The notes under the pieces are model-generated. The model was not told the origin of the DNA and ran no database searches. It saw nothing but the letters and a program-made list of their open reading frames with translations. A program made the translations under genes and the position numbers. From RH-AL1 sp964244495 (GTDB lineage Bacteria > Pseudomonadota > Alphaproteobacteria > Rhizobiales > Beijerinckiaceae), in assembly GCA_964244495.1 (NCBI GenBank), contig CAXTIU010000003.1, positions 186,001 to 250,000 on the forward strand: DNA of 64,000 nucleotides, written 5' to 3'. Shown piece after piece: positions 31,737 to 40,102 of the stretch. Position 1 is the stretch's first letter, and each line of letters starts with the position of its first letter.

Positions 31737-33635
31737 ATGACAGGCTCGGCGTTCATCGACGAGGGTCCCGAGCCGCAGGCCGGCGCGGCCCACGGCTCGC
31801 TCCCCGCCCTCAGCCTGGCGGCGCTCGGCATCGTCTTCGGCGACATCGGCACCAGCCCGCTCTACACCTTCAAGACCATCCTCGACCTCGCCGGCGAGCG
31901 CCCCTCGCCGGCCGTCATCCTCGGCATCGTGTCGCTAGTGTTCTGGACGCTGATCCTCATCACCGCGGTCAAGTACGTGTCGGTCGCCATGCGCATCGAC
32001 AACGACGGCGAGGGCGGCATCCTGGCGCTGATGGCGCTGATCGGCATCAAGGGCCGGCGGCGACCGGTCATCATCGCGCTCGGCCTGTTCGGCGCCGCCC
32101 TCATCTACGGCGACGGCGCGGTGACGCCGGCGATCTCGGTCCTGTCGGCGCTGGAGGGGCTCGACGTCGCGACGCCGCTGTTCCACCCCTACGTGCTGCC
32201 GCTCGCCGTGCTGATCCTCCTCGGCCTGTTCGCGATCCAGCCGCTCGGCACGGCCCGCATCGGCCGGGCGTTCGGGCCGGTGATGGTGGCCTGGTTCGCG
32301 ATCATCACGCTGATGGGCCTGTCGGGGCTCGTCCACCACCCGGCGATCCTGGCGGCGCTCAACCCGCTCGTCGGGCTCGGCTGCCTCTTCACGCACGGCG
32401 TCACCGGCTTCCTGGTGCTGGGCGGGGTGTTCCTGTGCGTCACCGGCGCGGAGGCGCTCTACGCCGACATGGGGCACTTCGGCCCGCGCCCGATCCGCCT
32501 CGCGTGGTTCGCCGTCGTGTTCCCGGCGCTCATCATCAACTACGCGGGGCAGGCGGCGCTGGTGGTCGACGGCGGACCCACCGACGGCAACATCTTCTAC
32601 CGTCTGTGCCCGCCGCTCCTGGTGGTGCCGCTCGTGGTGGTGGCGGCGCTCGCGACCGTGATCGCCAGCCAGTCGATCATCACCGGCGCCTTCTCCATGA
32701 CGCGGCAGGCGATCCTGCTCGGCTGGCTGCCCCGCCTGCGCATCCGGCAGACCTCGGCGGAGGGCTACGGGCAGATCTACGTCGGCGTCGTCAACTGGAT
32801 GCTGATGGCGGTGACGCTCGGCCTGACGATCGGCTTCCGCCACTCCGACAACCTCGCCGCCGCCTACGGCATCGCGGTGTCGCTCACCATGCTGATGACC
32901 ACCGTGCTCCTTTACATCGCCATGCGCGAGGTGTGGGGCTGGGGCGTGGCGGCGGCCGGCGCGGTGGCGGGCACCTTCCTGCTGGTCGACGGCACCTTCG
33001 TGCTGGCCAACGCCGTCAAGGTGCTGGACGGCGGCTACGTGCCCCTGCTGCTCGCCGCCGCCATCTACGCCGCCATGGCCGTGTGGCACCGCGGCGCCAC
33101 CAGCGTGGCGGAGCGGATGCGCGAGCAGTTGACGCCGATCGACGAGTTCATGGCGCAGATCGGCGCCGGCCGCATCGCCCGCGTGCCGGGCACCGCCGTG
33201 TTCCTCACCCGAACCAACCGGGACACGCCGCCGGTGATGGCCTGGCAGGTCAAGTACAACAAGGCGCTGCACAGGCAAGTCTTCATCCTCCACGTCCGGA
33301 TCCTGCCGGTGCCGTGGCTGAAGGACGACCGGCTGACGCTGGCCGCCATGGCGCCCGACGTGTGGCGGGGCGAGGCGCGCTACGGCTTCATGGAGCGGCC
33401 CAACGTGCCGGCGCTGCTGGAATCCTGCCAGGCGCGCGGCTGCGCGGTCGAGCTCGACGACGTCACCTACTACGTCGCCCACGAGACGGTGGTGCACCGC
33501 GAGGACGGGCGCGGCATACCCTTGTGGGAGGAGATGCTGTTCGGCCTGATGGAGCGCAACGCGGTGCACTACGCCGACTTCCTGAAGCTGCCGGACGACA
33601 ACGTGGTGGAGATCGGGCGGCACATCGCGATCTAG
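31737..33635 (+). CDS. kup: KUP-family potassium transporter
   Basis: 632 residues, 12 membrane helices in the first ~440 residues and a soluble C-terminal tail. The Kup start 'ALGIVFGDIGTSPLYTFKTI' (about 25-44), 'YGDGAVTPAISVLSALEGL' and 'GAEALYADMGHFG' are hallmark motifs. It is a K+/H+ symporter of the inner membrane for low-pH or low-K+ uptake. The TAG stop lies within a CTAG shared with an out-of-frame stop on the opposite strand; the convergent hypothetical gene overlaps its last ~170 bp. Confidence 0.96.
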   Translation: MTGSAFIDEGPEPQAGAAHGSLPALSLAALGIVFGDIGTSPLYTFKTILDLAGERPSPAVILGIVSLVFWTLILITAVKYVSVAMRIDNDGEGGILALMALIGIKGRRRPVIIALGLFGAALIYGDGAVTPAISVLSALEGLDVATPLFHPYVLPLAVLILLGLFAIQPLGTARIGRAFGPVMVAWFAIITLMGLSGLVHHPAILAALNPLVGLGCLFTHGVTGFLVLGGVFLCVTGAEALYADMGHFGPRPIRLAWFAVVFPALIINYAGQAALVVDGGPTDGNIFYRLCPPLLVVPLVVVAALATVIASQSIITGAFSMTRQAILLGWLPRLRIRQTSAEGYGQIYVGVVNWMLMAVTLGLTIGFRHSDNLAAAYGIAVSLTMLMTTVLLYIAMREVWGWGVAAAGAVAGTFLLVDGTFVLANAVKVLDGGYVPLLLAAAIYAAMAVWHRGATSVAERMREQLTPIDEFMAQIGAGRIARVPGTAVFLTRTNRDTPPVMAWQVKYNKALHRQVFILHVRILPVPWLKDDRLTLAAMAPDVWRGEARYGFMERPNVPALLESCQARGCAVELDDVTYYVAHETVVHREDGRGIPLWEEMLFGLMERNAVHYADFLKLPDDNVVEIGRHIAI

Positions 33636-33984
33636 CCGCCGGGGCGTGCCCTCGCGCGCAGACGTTGAAGTACGGCACCGGGCCGTGGTGGCCGCGGTCG
33701 GCCTCGTCCCACGCGAAGGTCTCGATGTACGCGATCGCGGACGGGCCGTGCCCCGGCTCCCAATCGTAGTCGTACGGCATCGGCGGGCCGGGGCGGGTGG
33801 GGAGCCAGACCTCCATGCCGAGGAGCTCGCACCCGTTCTCCCGCAGGATGGTGACGACGAGGATCGCGTCGGCCGCCGCCCAGGCCAGTTCGCCGCCGCC
33901 GGAGCAGTAGGCGCGGTCGACGAGGTCCTGCGGCGGGAGCGCGAACCAGTCCTTGTACCGATCCACCCCTATGCGTCTGCCCAT
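33463..33984 (-). CDS. Hypothetical protein with aberrant 3' end overlapping kup
   Basis: 173 residues as an open frame. The first ~115 residues read like a real protein (MGRRIGVDRYKDWFALPPQD, 'ELAWAAADAILVVTILRENG', 'YIETFAWDEADRGHHGPVPYFNV'). The remaining ~58 are Arg/Ala/Pro-rich and lie antisense to kup, which looks like read-through beyond a lost stop: a TAG at 33632-33634 is in another frame, so a single-base shift near 33640 may have displaced it. No family recognised. It lies just downstream of dnaQ on the same strand. Confidence 0.5.
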   Translation of the reverse strand: MGRRIGVDRYKDWFALPPQDLVDRAYCSGGGELAWAAADAILVVTILRENGCELLGMEVWLPTRPGPPMPYDYDWEPGHGPSAIAYIETFAWDEADRGHHGPVPYFNVCARGHAPAARSRCAARSPPRCRPAASGSRRSAPRCAPSGRTASPPTRVCRARPRGAPPSRGRRSR

Positions 33985-34021
33985 GATGGTCGCTCCCGAT
34001 GCCGCCCTGGAACGACATCAG

Positions 34022-34726
34022 TCACCCCACCGCACCCTCCTTGAACCGCAGCCACATCGCCTTCTCCCCCAGCTCCGCCACGAAGGCGGCGTGGGCCACG
34101 CGCTCCGCCTCCGTGAGCAGGGGCGGGAGCGGCGCCGGGCGCTCCCGGCGCTTGGGGCGGGCGCCACCGCCCTCCCACCCGCGCGACGCGGCGCTGCCGA
34201 ACACCAGGCTCGTCTGCCGGCCGCCGGTCAGCTCGGCGTAGACCTCCGCCAGGATCTCCGAGTCGAGCAGCGCGCCGTGCTTGGTGCGCCGCGCGGTGTC
34301 GATGCCGTAGCGGGCGCACAGCGCGTCGAGGCTGACTGGCGCGCCGGGGTGGCGGCGGCGGGCCAGCGCCAGCGTGTCCACCATCCGCTCGGCGTCGAGC
34401 GGCGGGTGGCCGAGCGCCACCAGCTCCGCGCTCATGAAGCGAAAGTCGAACTCGGCGTTGTGGGCGACGAGCTTGGCGCCGGCGGTGAAGGTCAGCCATT
34501 CCTCGACCACGTCGGCGAACAGCGGCTTGCCGGCGAGGAACTCGGCCGACAGGCCGTGCACGGCGAAGGCCTCGGGGGGCATGTCGCGCTGGGGGTCGAG
34601 GTAGTGGTGGAAGGTGCGCCCGCTCGGGATGCCGTTGAGCAGCTCGACGCCGCCGATCTCCACCACCCGGTGCCCGTTCACCGGGTCGAGCCCCGTGGTT
34701 TCCGTGTCGAAGACGATTTCCCGCAT
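34022..34726 (-). CDS. dnaQ: DNA polymerase III epsilon subunit (proofreading exonuclease)
   Basis: 234 residues, DEDDh exonuclease. Exo I 'IVFDTETTGLDPVNGHRVVEIG' (in parts: FDTETTGL), Exo II 'LVAHNAEFDFRFMSAEL' and Exo III 'TKHGALLDSEILAEVY' contain the acidic residues and the catalytic His. It removes mismatched 3' ends in the replisome, and the C-terminal part binds the alpha subunit. Same-strand neighbour of coaE (4 bp gap); the dnaQ-coaE-aroE-maf-ppsR order matches the Caulobacter origin-proximal genes. Confidence 0.95.
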   Translation of the reverse strand: MREIVFDTETTGLDPVNGHRVVEIGGVELLNGIPSGRTFHHYLDPQRDMPPEAFAVHGLSAEFLAGKPLFADVVEEWLTFTAGAKLVAHNAEFDFRFMSAELVALGHPPLDAERMVDTLALARRRHPGAPVSLDALCARYGIDTARRTKHGALLDSEILAEVYAELTGGRQTSLVFGSAASRGWEGGGARPKRRERPAPLPPLLTEAERVAHAAFVAELGEKAMWLRFKEGAVG

Positions 34727-34730
34727 GGTC

Positions 34731-35315
34731 CTACCTAGCCTCCAGCGCCGCGATCACCGCCCGCACCCGGGCGGCGGCGGCCTCCATCCCCTCGCCGGTC
34801 TCGACGACGTGGTCGGCGCGGCGGCGCTTCTCCGCGTCCGGCATCTGCTTCGCCAATATGGCGGCGAAGCGCGCCTCCGTCATGCCCGCGCGGGCCATCA
34901 CGCGGGCCTTCTGCACAGGGGCCGGCGCGGAGGCGAGCACGACCACGTCGACGTCGCGCTGGGCCCCGGTCTCGTAGAGCAGGGGGATGTCGAGCACCGC
35001 GATCCCGGCGCCGGCGGCGCGGGCCTCGCGCAGGAACGCCTCCCGCTCCGCCCGCACGAGCGGGTGGACGATGGCCTCCAGCCGCGTCATCGCCGCCCCG
35101 TCGCCGATGACGCGGCGGCCGAGCGCCTCGCGGTCGATCGCCCCATTCCGCGCCACGCCGGGGAAGGCCGCCTCCACCGGCCCCACCGCCGCGCCGGCGT
35201 AGAGGCGGTGCACCGCCGCGTCCGCGTCGAAGACGGGGATGCCGGCGTCGGCGAACATCCGTGCCGTGGTGGACTTGCCCATGCCGACCGAGCCGGTGAG
35301 GCCGACCACGATCAC
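34731..35315 (-). CDS. coaE: Dephospho-CoA kinase
   Basis: 194 residues from the GTG at 35315, whose GTGA overlaps the aroE stop; there is no ATG nearby. P-loop 'VGLTGSVGMGKSTTARMF' (about 4-21), 'FDADAAVHRLY' and 'DIPLLYETG' are CoaE motifs. It phosphorylates dephospho-CoA, the last step of CoA synthesis. Between aroE and dnaQ on one tightly packed transcript. Confidence 0.95.
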   Translation of the reverse strand: MIVVGLTGSVGMGKSTTARMFADAGIPVFDADAAVHRLYAGAAVGPVEAAFPGVARNGAIDREALGRRVIGDGAAMTRLEAIVHPLVRAEREAFLREARAAGAGIAVLDIPLLYETGAQRDVDVVVLASAPAPVQKARVMARAGMTEARFAAILAKQMPDAEKRRRADHVVETGEGMEAAAARVRAVIAALEAR

Positions 35316-36166
35316 GGCGGCGGGCCCGCGATGTCCGCCTCGATCAAGGCGCGCAGCTCCGCCGTGACCACCGGCCTGACGCCGAACCAGCGCTCGAAGC
35401 CCGGCACCGCCTGATGCAGCAGCATGCCGAGCCCGCCCACGTTCCGCAGCCCACGCTCGCGGGCCCGCGCCAGCAGGGGGGTGACGCCGGGCACGTAGAC
35501 GATGTCGTCGACCACCGCGTGAGGCGGCAGGGGCGCGAGGTCGAGGTCGAGCGGGTCGTGGCCGGCCATGCCGGCCGGCGTGGTGTTGACGAGGAGGCTG
35601 GCGGCGGCGAGCGCCGGGCCAAGCGCCGCGACCGGCACGGCGGCGCAGTCGAACCGCCCGGCCAAGGCGCGCGCGCGCGCAGGCGTCCGGCTCGCGATGG
35701 TCACCGCGAAGCCGCGCTCCACCAGCGCGTCGACGATCGCCCGCGCCGCGCCGCCGGCCCCGAGCACCACCGCGCGCCTGCCGCCCTCCGCGCCGCCCTC
35801 GTCCCAGCCTCGCGCCTCCTGGTCGAGCGCGCCGGTGAAGCCGCCGCCGTCGGTGGTGTCGCCGCACAGGGCATCGCCCTCGAACCAGAGGGTGTTGACC
35901 GAGCCCGTGCGCCGCGCCGCCGGGGTCAGGCGGTGGCAGAGCGCGGCCGCCGCCTCCTTGTGCGGCACGGTGACGTTGCCGCCGACGAACCCTTCGCCCG
36001 GCATCGCGCGCAGGAAGGCGGCGAGCGCGTCGGGGGGCACGGCGGCGCGGTCGTAGCGGCCGGGCACGCCGTGAGCGCGCAGCCAATGGGCGTGGATCAG
36101 CGGCGAGCGGGAATGGGCGACCGGCCAGCCGATCACGCAGGCCAGGGGCGGCTCGCGACCGCTCAC
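35312..36166 (-). CDS. aroE: Shikimate dehydrogenase (NADP+)
   Basis: 284 residues from a GTG at 36166 overlapping the maf stop (GTGA). N-terminal substrate domain 'CVIGWPVAHSRSPLIHAHWLR' (in parts: HSRSPLIH), catalytic Lys in 'GGNVTVPHKEAA' and Asp in 'GDTTDGGGFTGAL'; the NADP fold has 'VVLGAGGAARAIVDAL' and the basic 'IASRTPARARAL' for the 2'-phosphate. It makes shikimate from 3-dehydroshikimate. 'NTTPAGMAGHDPL' is also conserved. Confidence 0.96.
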   Translation of the reverse strand: MSGREPPLACVIGWPVAHSRSPLIHAHWLRAHGVPGRYDRAAVPPDALAAFLRAMPGEGFVGGNVTVPHKEAAAALCHRLTPAARRTGSVNTLWFEGDALCGDTTDGGGFTGALDQEARGWDEGGAEGGRRAVVLGAGGAARAIVDALVERGFAVTIASRTPARARALAGRFDCAAVPVAALGPALAAASLLVNTTPAGMAGHDPLDLDLAPLPPHAVVDDIVYVPGVTPLLARARERGLRNVGGLGMLLHQAVPGFERWFGVRPVVTAELRALIEADIAGPPP

Positions 36167-36780
36167 GCCTCCAGCGCCCCGTGCGCGCGCAGCAGCCGCA
36201 GCAGTTCGAGCATCGGCAGGCCGAGGATCGTCGAGTGTTCACCCACGATCGCCTCGAACAGGTGGATGCCGAGCCCCTCCACCGCGTAGCAGCCGACGCT
36301 GCGCAGCACGCCGTCGCCGGCGAGTTCCAGGTAGTCGTCGAGGAAGGCGTCGGTGAAGGGACGGCACGTCAACCTCGCCTCGGCGCGGGCGGAGGCGACC
36401 ACCGCGCCGTCGCGCACGAGGCAGAGCGCGGCGTGCAGCCGATGGGTCCGGCCGGCCATGGCGCGCAGCTGCGCCCTGGCGCTCGCCCGGTCGAGGGGCT
36501 TGCTGAGGATGAGCTCGCCGATCGACAGGGTCTGATCGGCGCCGAGCACGAGGCGGTCCGGCAGGCGCGCGCTCGCCGCCATCGCTTTCTCGCGGGCGAG
36601 CAGCGCGGCGACCGCGGCGCCGTCGTGCCCCGCCGCCCGCGCCGGGGCTTCCACGAGGCGCTCGTCGACAGCGGCGTCGACCGCCTCGAAGGGGATGCCG
36701 GCGGCGGCGAGAAGGCTGCGGCGCGCCCCGCTCTTGGAGGCGAGGACGAGGGGGCGGGCCAGCAGCCAGAGGTTCGGCAT
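36163..36780 (-). CDS. maf: Maf-like nucleotide pyrophosphatase
   Basis: 205 residues from the ATG at 36780 (MPNLWLLARPLVLASKSGAR). 'VLASKSGARRSLLAAAGIPFE' (in parts: SKSGARRSLL), 'VLGADQTLSIG' and 'ILSKPLDRASARAQL' and 'SVGCYAVEGLG' are Maf motifs. Maf proteins hydrolyse dTTP, UTP and modified pyrimidine or purine nucleotides as house-cleaning enzymes. The frame is open 59 codons upstream but that stretch is non-conserved in appearance. The GTGA junction couples it to aroE. Confidence 0.92.
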   Translation of the reverse strand: MPNLWLLARPLVLASKSGARRSLLAAAGIPFEAVDAAVDERLVEAPARAAGHDGAAVAALLAREKAMAASARLPDRLVLGADQTLSIGELILSKPLDRASARAQLRAMAGRTHRLHAALCLVRDGAVVASARAEARLTCRPFTDAFLDDYLELAGDGVLRSVGCYAVEGLGIHLFEAIVGEHSTILGLPMLELLRLLRAHGALEA

Positions 36781-37171
36781 GGATGTCCTCGAACCAGTCT
36801 CGATGTCCACCCCGGGGGCTGGGGAGGCTTCCGCCGTTCTCGGCACGATACCGCCGCCGCCGTCGAGAATCCATCTTTCGACATGGGCTTCGAGTTTCCA
36901 TGGTGTCCGGCGGCGCGTGGGATGGTGCCGAACGCGGCGGCCTTGTCGCGCCATCACCTCGACGCCGACGCCGACGCCGACGCGCGTCCGCTCGCGACCG
37001 GCTCCAGTTCCCTCACGGTGAGGAGCCTCCGCGCGGGCGTCCGCCGCGCCTCCTCGCCAGCAACTGAGTTGGTGACAAGATGGGTGCTCAGCCGGCCGCT
37101 CACCATGGAGGTCGGAGACGCGCCGCGCCCCCCTCGCGGGCGATCGAGCCGCCCTTGCCGGCGGGCCGCCC
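36781..37171. other. Intergenic region between maf and ppsR
   Basis: 391 bp. Contains a GACGCC hexamer repeated four times (36961-36984) and otherwise no recognised element. Several overlapping open frames here are low-complexity shadows. Confidence 0.5.
36961..36984. repeat. GACGCC hexanucleotide microsatellite
   Basis: Four tandem copies (last one GACGCG) in the maf-ppsR gap. Simple sequence, prone to length change; no function apparent. Confidence 0.7.
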
Positions 37172-38005
37172 CTAATCCAGCGCGAACGACTTGTGCCGAT
37201 GCGCCCGCAACAGGTCCATGATGGCGGCGGCGGTCTCCTCGATCGAGCGCCGCGTGACGTCGATGGTCGGCCAGCCCTGCCGCTCGAAGAAGCGCCGCGA
37301 CTCCGCGATCTCCTCGGCGACGCGGCGCTTGTCGACGTAGTCCGACTTCTCGTCGGCGTTCAACGAGAACAGCCGGTTGCGGCGGATCTGTACGATGCGG
37401 TCCGGCGTCGCCAGCAGGCCGACGACGAGCGGGCGCACCAGCGTGCGGATCGAGGGGGGAAGCTGGATCTCCGGCACCATCGGGATGTTCGCCGTGCGCA
37501 CGCCGCGGTTGGCGAGGTAGATGCTCGTCGGCGTCTTGGAGGTTCGGCTGACGCCGAGCAGCACGACGTCGGCGTCCTCGTAGGTTTCCACGTTCGCCCC
37601 GTCGTCGTGCATCATCGTGTAGTTCAGCGCCTCGATGCGGCGGAAGTAGTCGGCGTCCAGCATGTGCTGGGCGCCGGGCCGGGGCGTCGCCTCCATCCCG
37701 ATATAGGCCTGGAAGAAGTTGAGGATCGGCTCCAGCACGGAAAGGGCCGGCGCGCCGGCCTCGCGGCAGGCCTGCTCCAGCCGCTGGCTCAGCTCGGGTT
37801 CGACCAGGGTGTAGAGCACCATGCCCGGTGCCGTCTCGATCTCGGCGATGGCGCGGTCGAGCTGCTCGCGGGTGCGCACCAGGGGGTAGATGTGCTCCAT
37901 GGAGGAGGCGCCCTGGTACTGGGCGGCGGCGGCGCGGCCGATCGCCATCAGCGTCTCGCCGGTCGAGTCCGAGATCAGGTGCAGGTGGAAGGACTGACGC
38001 TTCAC
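37172..38005 (-). CDS. ppsR: Pyruvate,phosphate dikinase/PEP synthase regulatory protein (kinase/pyrophosphorylase)
   Basis: 277 residues, DUF299 family. 'HLHLISDSTGETL' at the start, the P-loop-like 'VLLGVSRTSKTPTSIYLANRG' (in parts: GVSRTSKTP), and 'LLATPDRIVQIRRNRL' mark the ADP-dependent bifunctional enzyme that phosphorylates and dephosphorylates PPDK or PEP synthase. In Caulobacter this family (the gene next to the origin) borders oriC on the side opposite hemE, exactly as here. Its start faces the origin gap. Confidence 0.93.
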   Translation of the reverse strand: MKRQSFHLHLISDSTGETLMAIGRAAAAQYQGASSMEHIYPLVRTREQLDRAIAEIETAPGMVLYTLVEPELSQRLEQACREAGAPALSVLEPILNFFQAYIGMEATPRPGAQHMLDADYFRRIEALNYTMMHDDGANVETYEDADVVLLGVSRTSKTPTSIYLANRGVRTANIPMVPEIQLPPSIRTLVRPLVVGLLATPDRIVQIRRNRLFSLNADEKSDYVDKRRVAEEIAESRRFFERQGWPTIDVTRRSIEETAAAIMDLLRAHRHKSFALD

Positions 38006-38072
38006 GGGGGATCGCCTCGGCGGGTGTCGGTGGAGACGGGAAAAGGCGGGGCGGGGGAAAGCTGGGGGCGGG

Positions 38073-38081
38073 CGTGGATAA
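38073..38081 (-). promoter_or_regulatory. DnaA box candidate
   Basis: CGTGGATAA on the plus strand (TTATCCACG on the minus), 8 of 9 bases of the consensus TTATCCACA. In the proposed oriC. Confidence 0.6.
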
Positions 38082-38185
38082 GCGGCCGGGGGGCACGGCC
38101 GGGCCGAACCGCGTTAGCCCGGCCGGCCCGTTTCATCAACACCCGTGACGCGGGCACGGCCGCTGTCCCGGGACCGCCCAAACTG

Positions 38186-38200
38186 TTAACAAGACGTTAA
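38186..38200. promoter_or_regulatory. CtrA binding site in the origin
   Basis: TTAA (38186-38189), CAAGACG, TTAA (38197-38200): a perfect TTAA-N7-TTAA site. In Caulobacter CtrA bound at such sites in oriC blocks initiation in swarmer cells; here the role is inferred from position. Confidence 0.7.
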
Positions 38201-38282
38201 CCTCGGGGCGAGGGCGGCGTTCGGCGGTGGAACCTTCTGAGGACGCAGCGAAACGACGGCGGGCGCGCGGCGCGTCCCAGGC

Positions 38283-38291
38283 TGTGGACAA
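38283..38291 (-). promoter_or_regulatory. DnaA box candidate
   Basis: TGTGGACAA on the plus strand (TTGTCCACA on the minus), 8 of 9 bases of the consensus, about 60 bp from the AT-rich tract. Confidence 0.6.
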
Positions 38292-38396
38292 GACTCGCAA
38301 CGGCGCGGCCGCGACGACGCTTGTGCGTCCCGTCGCGTGCCCCTAATCCAACGTCAAACATCTTAATCAAGAAGATCTTTCTAAAGGTTTAATGAT

Positions 38397-39446
38397 TTGG
38401 TCGAGGATGGGATCGAGGCTCCGGCCTTCCTGAGGGCGTTGGGGGGCGAGTCGGTGTGGCCGCCGCCGCTGTGGCTGATGCGGCAGGCCGGGCGCTACCT
38501 GCCGGAGTACCGCGCCATCCGCGCCAAGGCGGGGTCGTTCATCGCCTTCTGCTACGACCCGGCCTCCACGGTCGAGGCCACGCTGCAGCCGATACGGCGC
38601 TTCGGCTTCGACGCGGCGATCCTGTTCTCCGACATCCTGGTCATCCCCGACGCGCTCGGCCAGGCGGTTTCCTTCGAGTCGGGCGAGGGGCCGAGGCTCG
38701 AGCCGATCACCGATGCGGCGGGGATCGACGCGCTCGCCGAGGCGATCGACATGGCGCGGCTGGCGCCGGTGCTGGAGACGGTCGCCCGCCTCAAGCAGGA
38801 CCTGCCGCGCGGGACACCGCTGATCGGCTTCTGCGGGGCGCCCTGGACCGTGGCGTCCTACATGATCGCCGGGCGCGGCACGCCGGACCAGGCGCCGGCG
38901 CGGCTGTTCGCCTACCGCCACCCCGCGCTGTTCCAGCGGATCGTCGACGGGCTGGTCGCCGCTTCGATCGACTACCTCGCCGCGCAGGTCGACGCCGGCG
39001 CCGACGCCCTCCAGATCTTCGACACCTGGGCGGGCGTGCTGCCGGCGGGCGAGTTCGAGCGCTGGTGCCTGGCGCCGATCGCCGCGATCGTCGCCGGGCT
39101 CCGCCTGCGCCATCCCCGCGTCAAGGTCATCGTCTTCGCGCGCGGCGCCGGCCCCCGGCTCCCCGAGATCAAGGACGCGACCGGCGCCGACGCGCTCGGC
39201 CTCGACACGGCGACCGACCCGCACTGGGCGGCGCGCACGCTCGCCGCGACCACCGTGCTGCAGGGCAACCTCGATCCCCTCGCCCTGCTCGCCGGCGGCC
39301 AGGCGCTCGATAGCGCCGTCGGGCGCATCCTCGCCGCGTTTCGCCACAGGCCGCACATCTTCAACCTCGGGCATGGCATTTTGCCGGAAACCCCGGTAGC
39401 TCACGTCGAACGCCTGGTGGACCTCGTCCGCCGGCACGCGTCGTAG
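38397..39446 (+). CDS. hemE: Uroporphyrinogen decarboxylase
   Basis: 349 residues. The only in-frame initiator giving full length is a TTG at 38397 at the edge of the origin's AT-rich tract; no good ribosome site precedes it, so expression may be low or the start slightly different. 'PPPLWLMRQAGRYLPEYR' (about 21-38) with the Arg pair that binds the substrate, the catalytic Asp in 'AAILFSDILVIPDALG', 'GFCGAPWTVASYMI' and 'FNLGHGILPETP' are HemE signatures. It decarboxylates uroporphyrinogen III to coproporphyrinogen III. hemJ follows 12 bp later. Confidence 0.94.
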   Translation: MVEDGIEAPAFLRALGGESVWPPPLWLMRQAGRYLPEYRAIRAKAGSFIAFCYDPASTVEATLQPIRRFGFDAAILFSDILVIPDALGQAVSFESGEGPRLEPITDAAGIDALAEAIDMARLAPVLETVARLKQDLPRGTPLIGFCGAPWTVASYMIAGRGTPDQAPARLFAYRHPALFQRIVDGLVAASIDYLAAQVDAGADALQIFDTWAGVLPAGEFERWCLAPIAAIVAGLRLRHPRVKVIVFARGAGPRLPEIKDATGADALGLDTATDPHWAARTLAATTVLQGNLDPLALLAGGQALDSAVGRILAAFRHRPHIFNLGHGILPETPVAHVERLVDLVRRHAS

Positions 39447-39458
39447 GGTTCAGGGACG

Positions 39459-39887
39459 ATGGCTTACCTTTGGCTGAAGGCCGTGCACGTCCTCGCCATC
39501 ATCTCGTGGATGGTCGGGATGCTCTACATGCCCCGCCTGTTCGTCTACCACGTCGAGGCCGGCATGGGCTCGGCGGTGGCCAAGACCTTCGAGACGATGG
39601 AACGACGCCTGCAGAAGGCCATCATGCTGCCGGCGCTGATCGCCGTCTACGTCACCGGCCTCGCGCTCGCCACCGAGGGCGAGTGGTGGCGCGCCGGCTG
39701 GCTCCATGGCAAGCTGACGCTGGTGCTGCTGCTGACCGCGCTGCACGGCTACCTCTCGGTCGAGCGCAAGAAGCTCGCGGCGGGATCGAACACGCATAGC
39801 GCCCGCTTCTTCCGCATCCTGAACGAGGTGCCGACCGTGCTGCTGATCGGAATCGTGGTATTGGTCATCGTCAAGCCGTCGTTCTGA
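39459..39887 (+). CDS. hemJ: Protoporphyrinogen oxidase HemJ
   Basis: 142 residues, four membrane helices. 'LKAVHVLAIISWMVGMLYMPRLFVYHVEA' (in parts: VHVLAIISWM, PRLFVYH), 'KLTLVLLLTALHGYL' and 'RFFRILNEVPTVLLIGIVVLVIVKP' (in parts: NEVPTVLL) are family motifs; the His of VHV and Lys of GKL are the proposed heme-contact and catalytic residues. It oxidises protoporphyrinogen IX to protoporphyrin in organisms lacking HemG/HemY. hemE-hemJ at the origin is standard for the order; rho, which usually follows, is not present. Confidence 0.93.
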   Translation: MAYLWLKAVHVLAIISWMVGMLYMPRLFVYHVEAGMGSAVAKTFETMERRLQKAIMLPALIAVYVTGLALATEGEWWRAGWLHGKLTLVLLLTALHGYLSVERKKLAAGSNTHSARFFRILNEVPTVLLIGIVVLVIVKPSF

Positions 39888-40102
39888 GGCGTTCGCGGAC
39901 GCTGGTCGGCATCGGAGACAACAAACTTATTCGTCAGACCGCAACGAACCGCTCCGACGTTAAGTTGATCCGCTCGAAGACTGTACGATATCGAACGCTT
40001 CGCGCGTGAAGCGCATCGCATTGCCTGGATTGTATTATTTGTTAATGAAGAAGAACGGAAGCTCGTAAAGGTTCTGTCTCCCCAGATGAAGGCTGCTCGC
40101 AC

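Larger units (their letters stand above)
38006..38396. other. Candidate chromosomal replication origin (oriC)
   Basis: 391 bp between the divergent ppsR and hemE genes, the syntenic place of oriC in Caulobacter and several other alphaproteobacteria. It holds an exact CtrA box (38186-38200), two DnaA boxes each one mismatch from TGTGGATAA (38073-38081 and 38283-38291), and a local AT-rich tract (about 38346-38398) in very GC-rich DNA that could be the unwinding element. parB at 38 kb distance and the dnaQ-coaE-aroE-maf block agree. No experimental or skew data. Confidence 0.75.
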
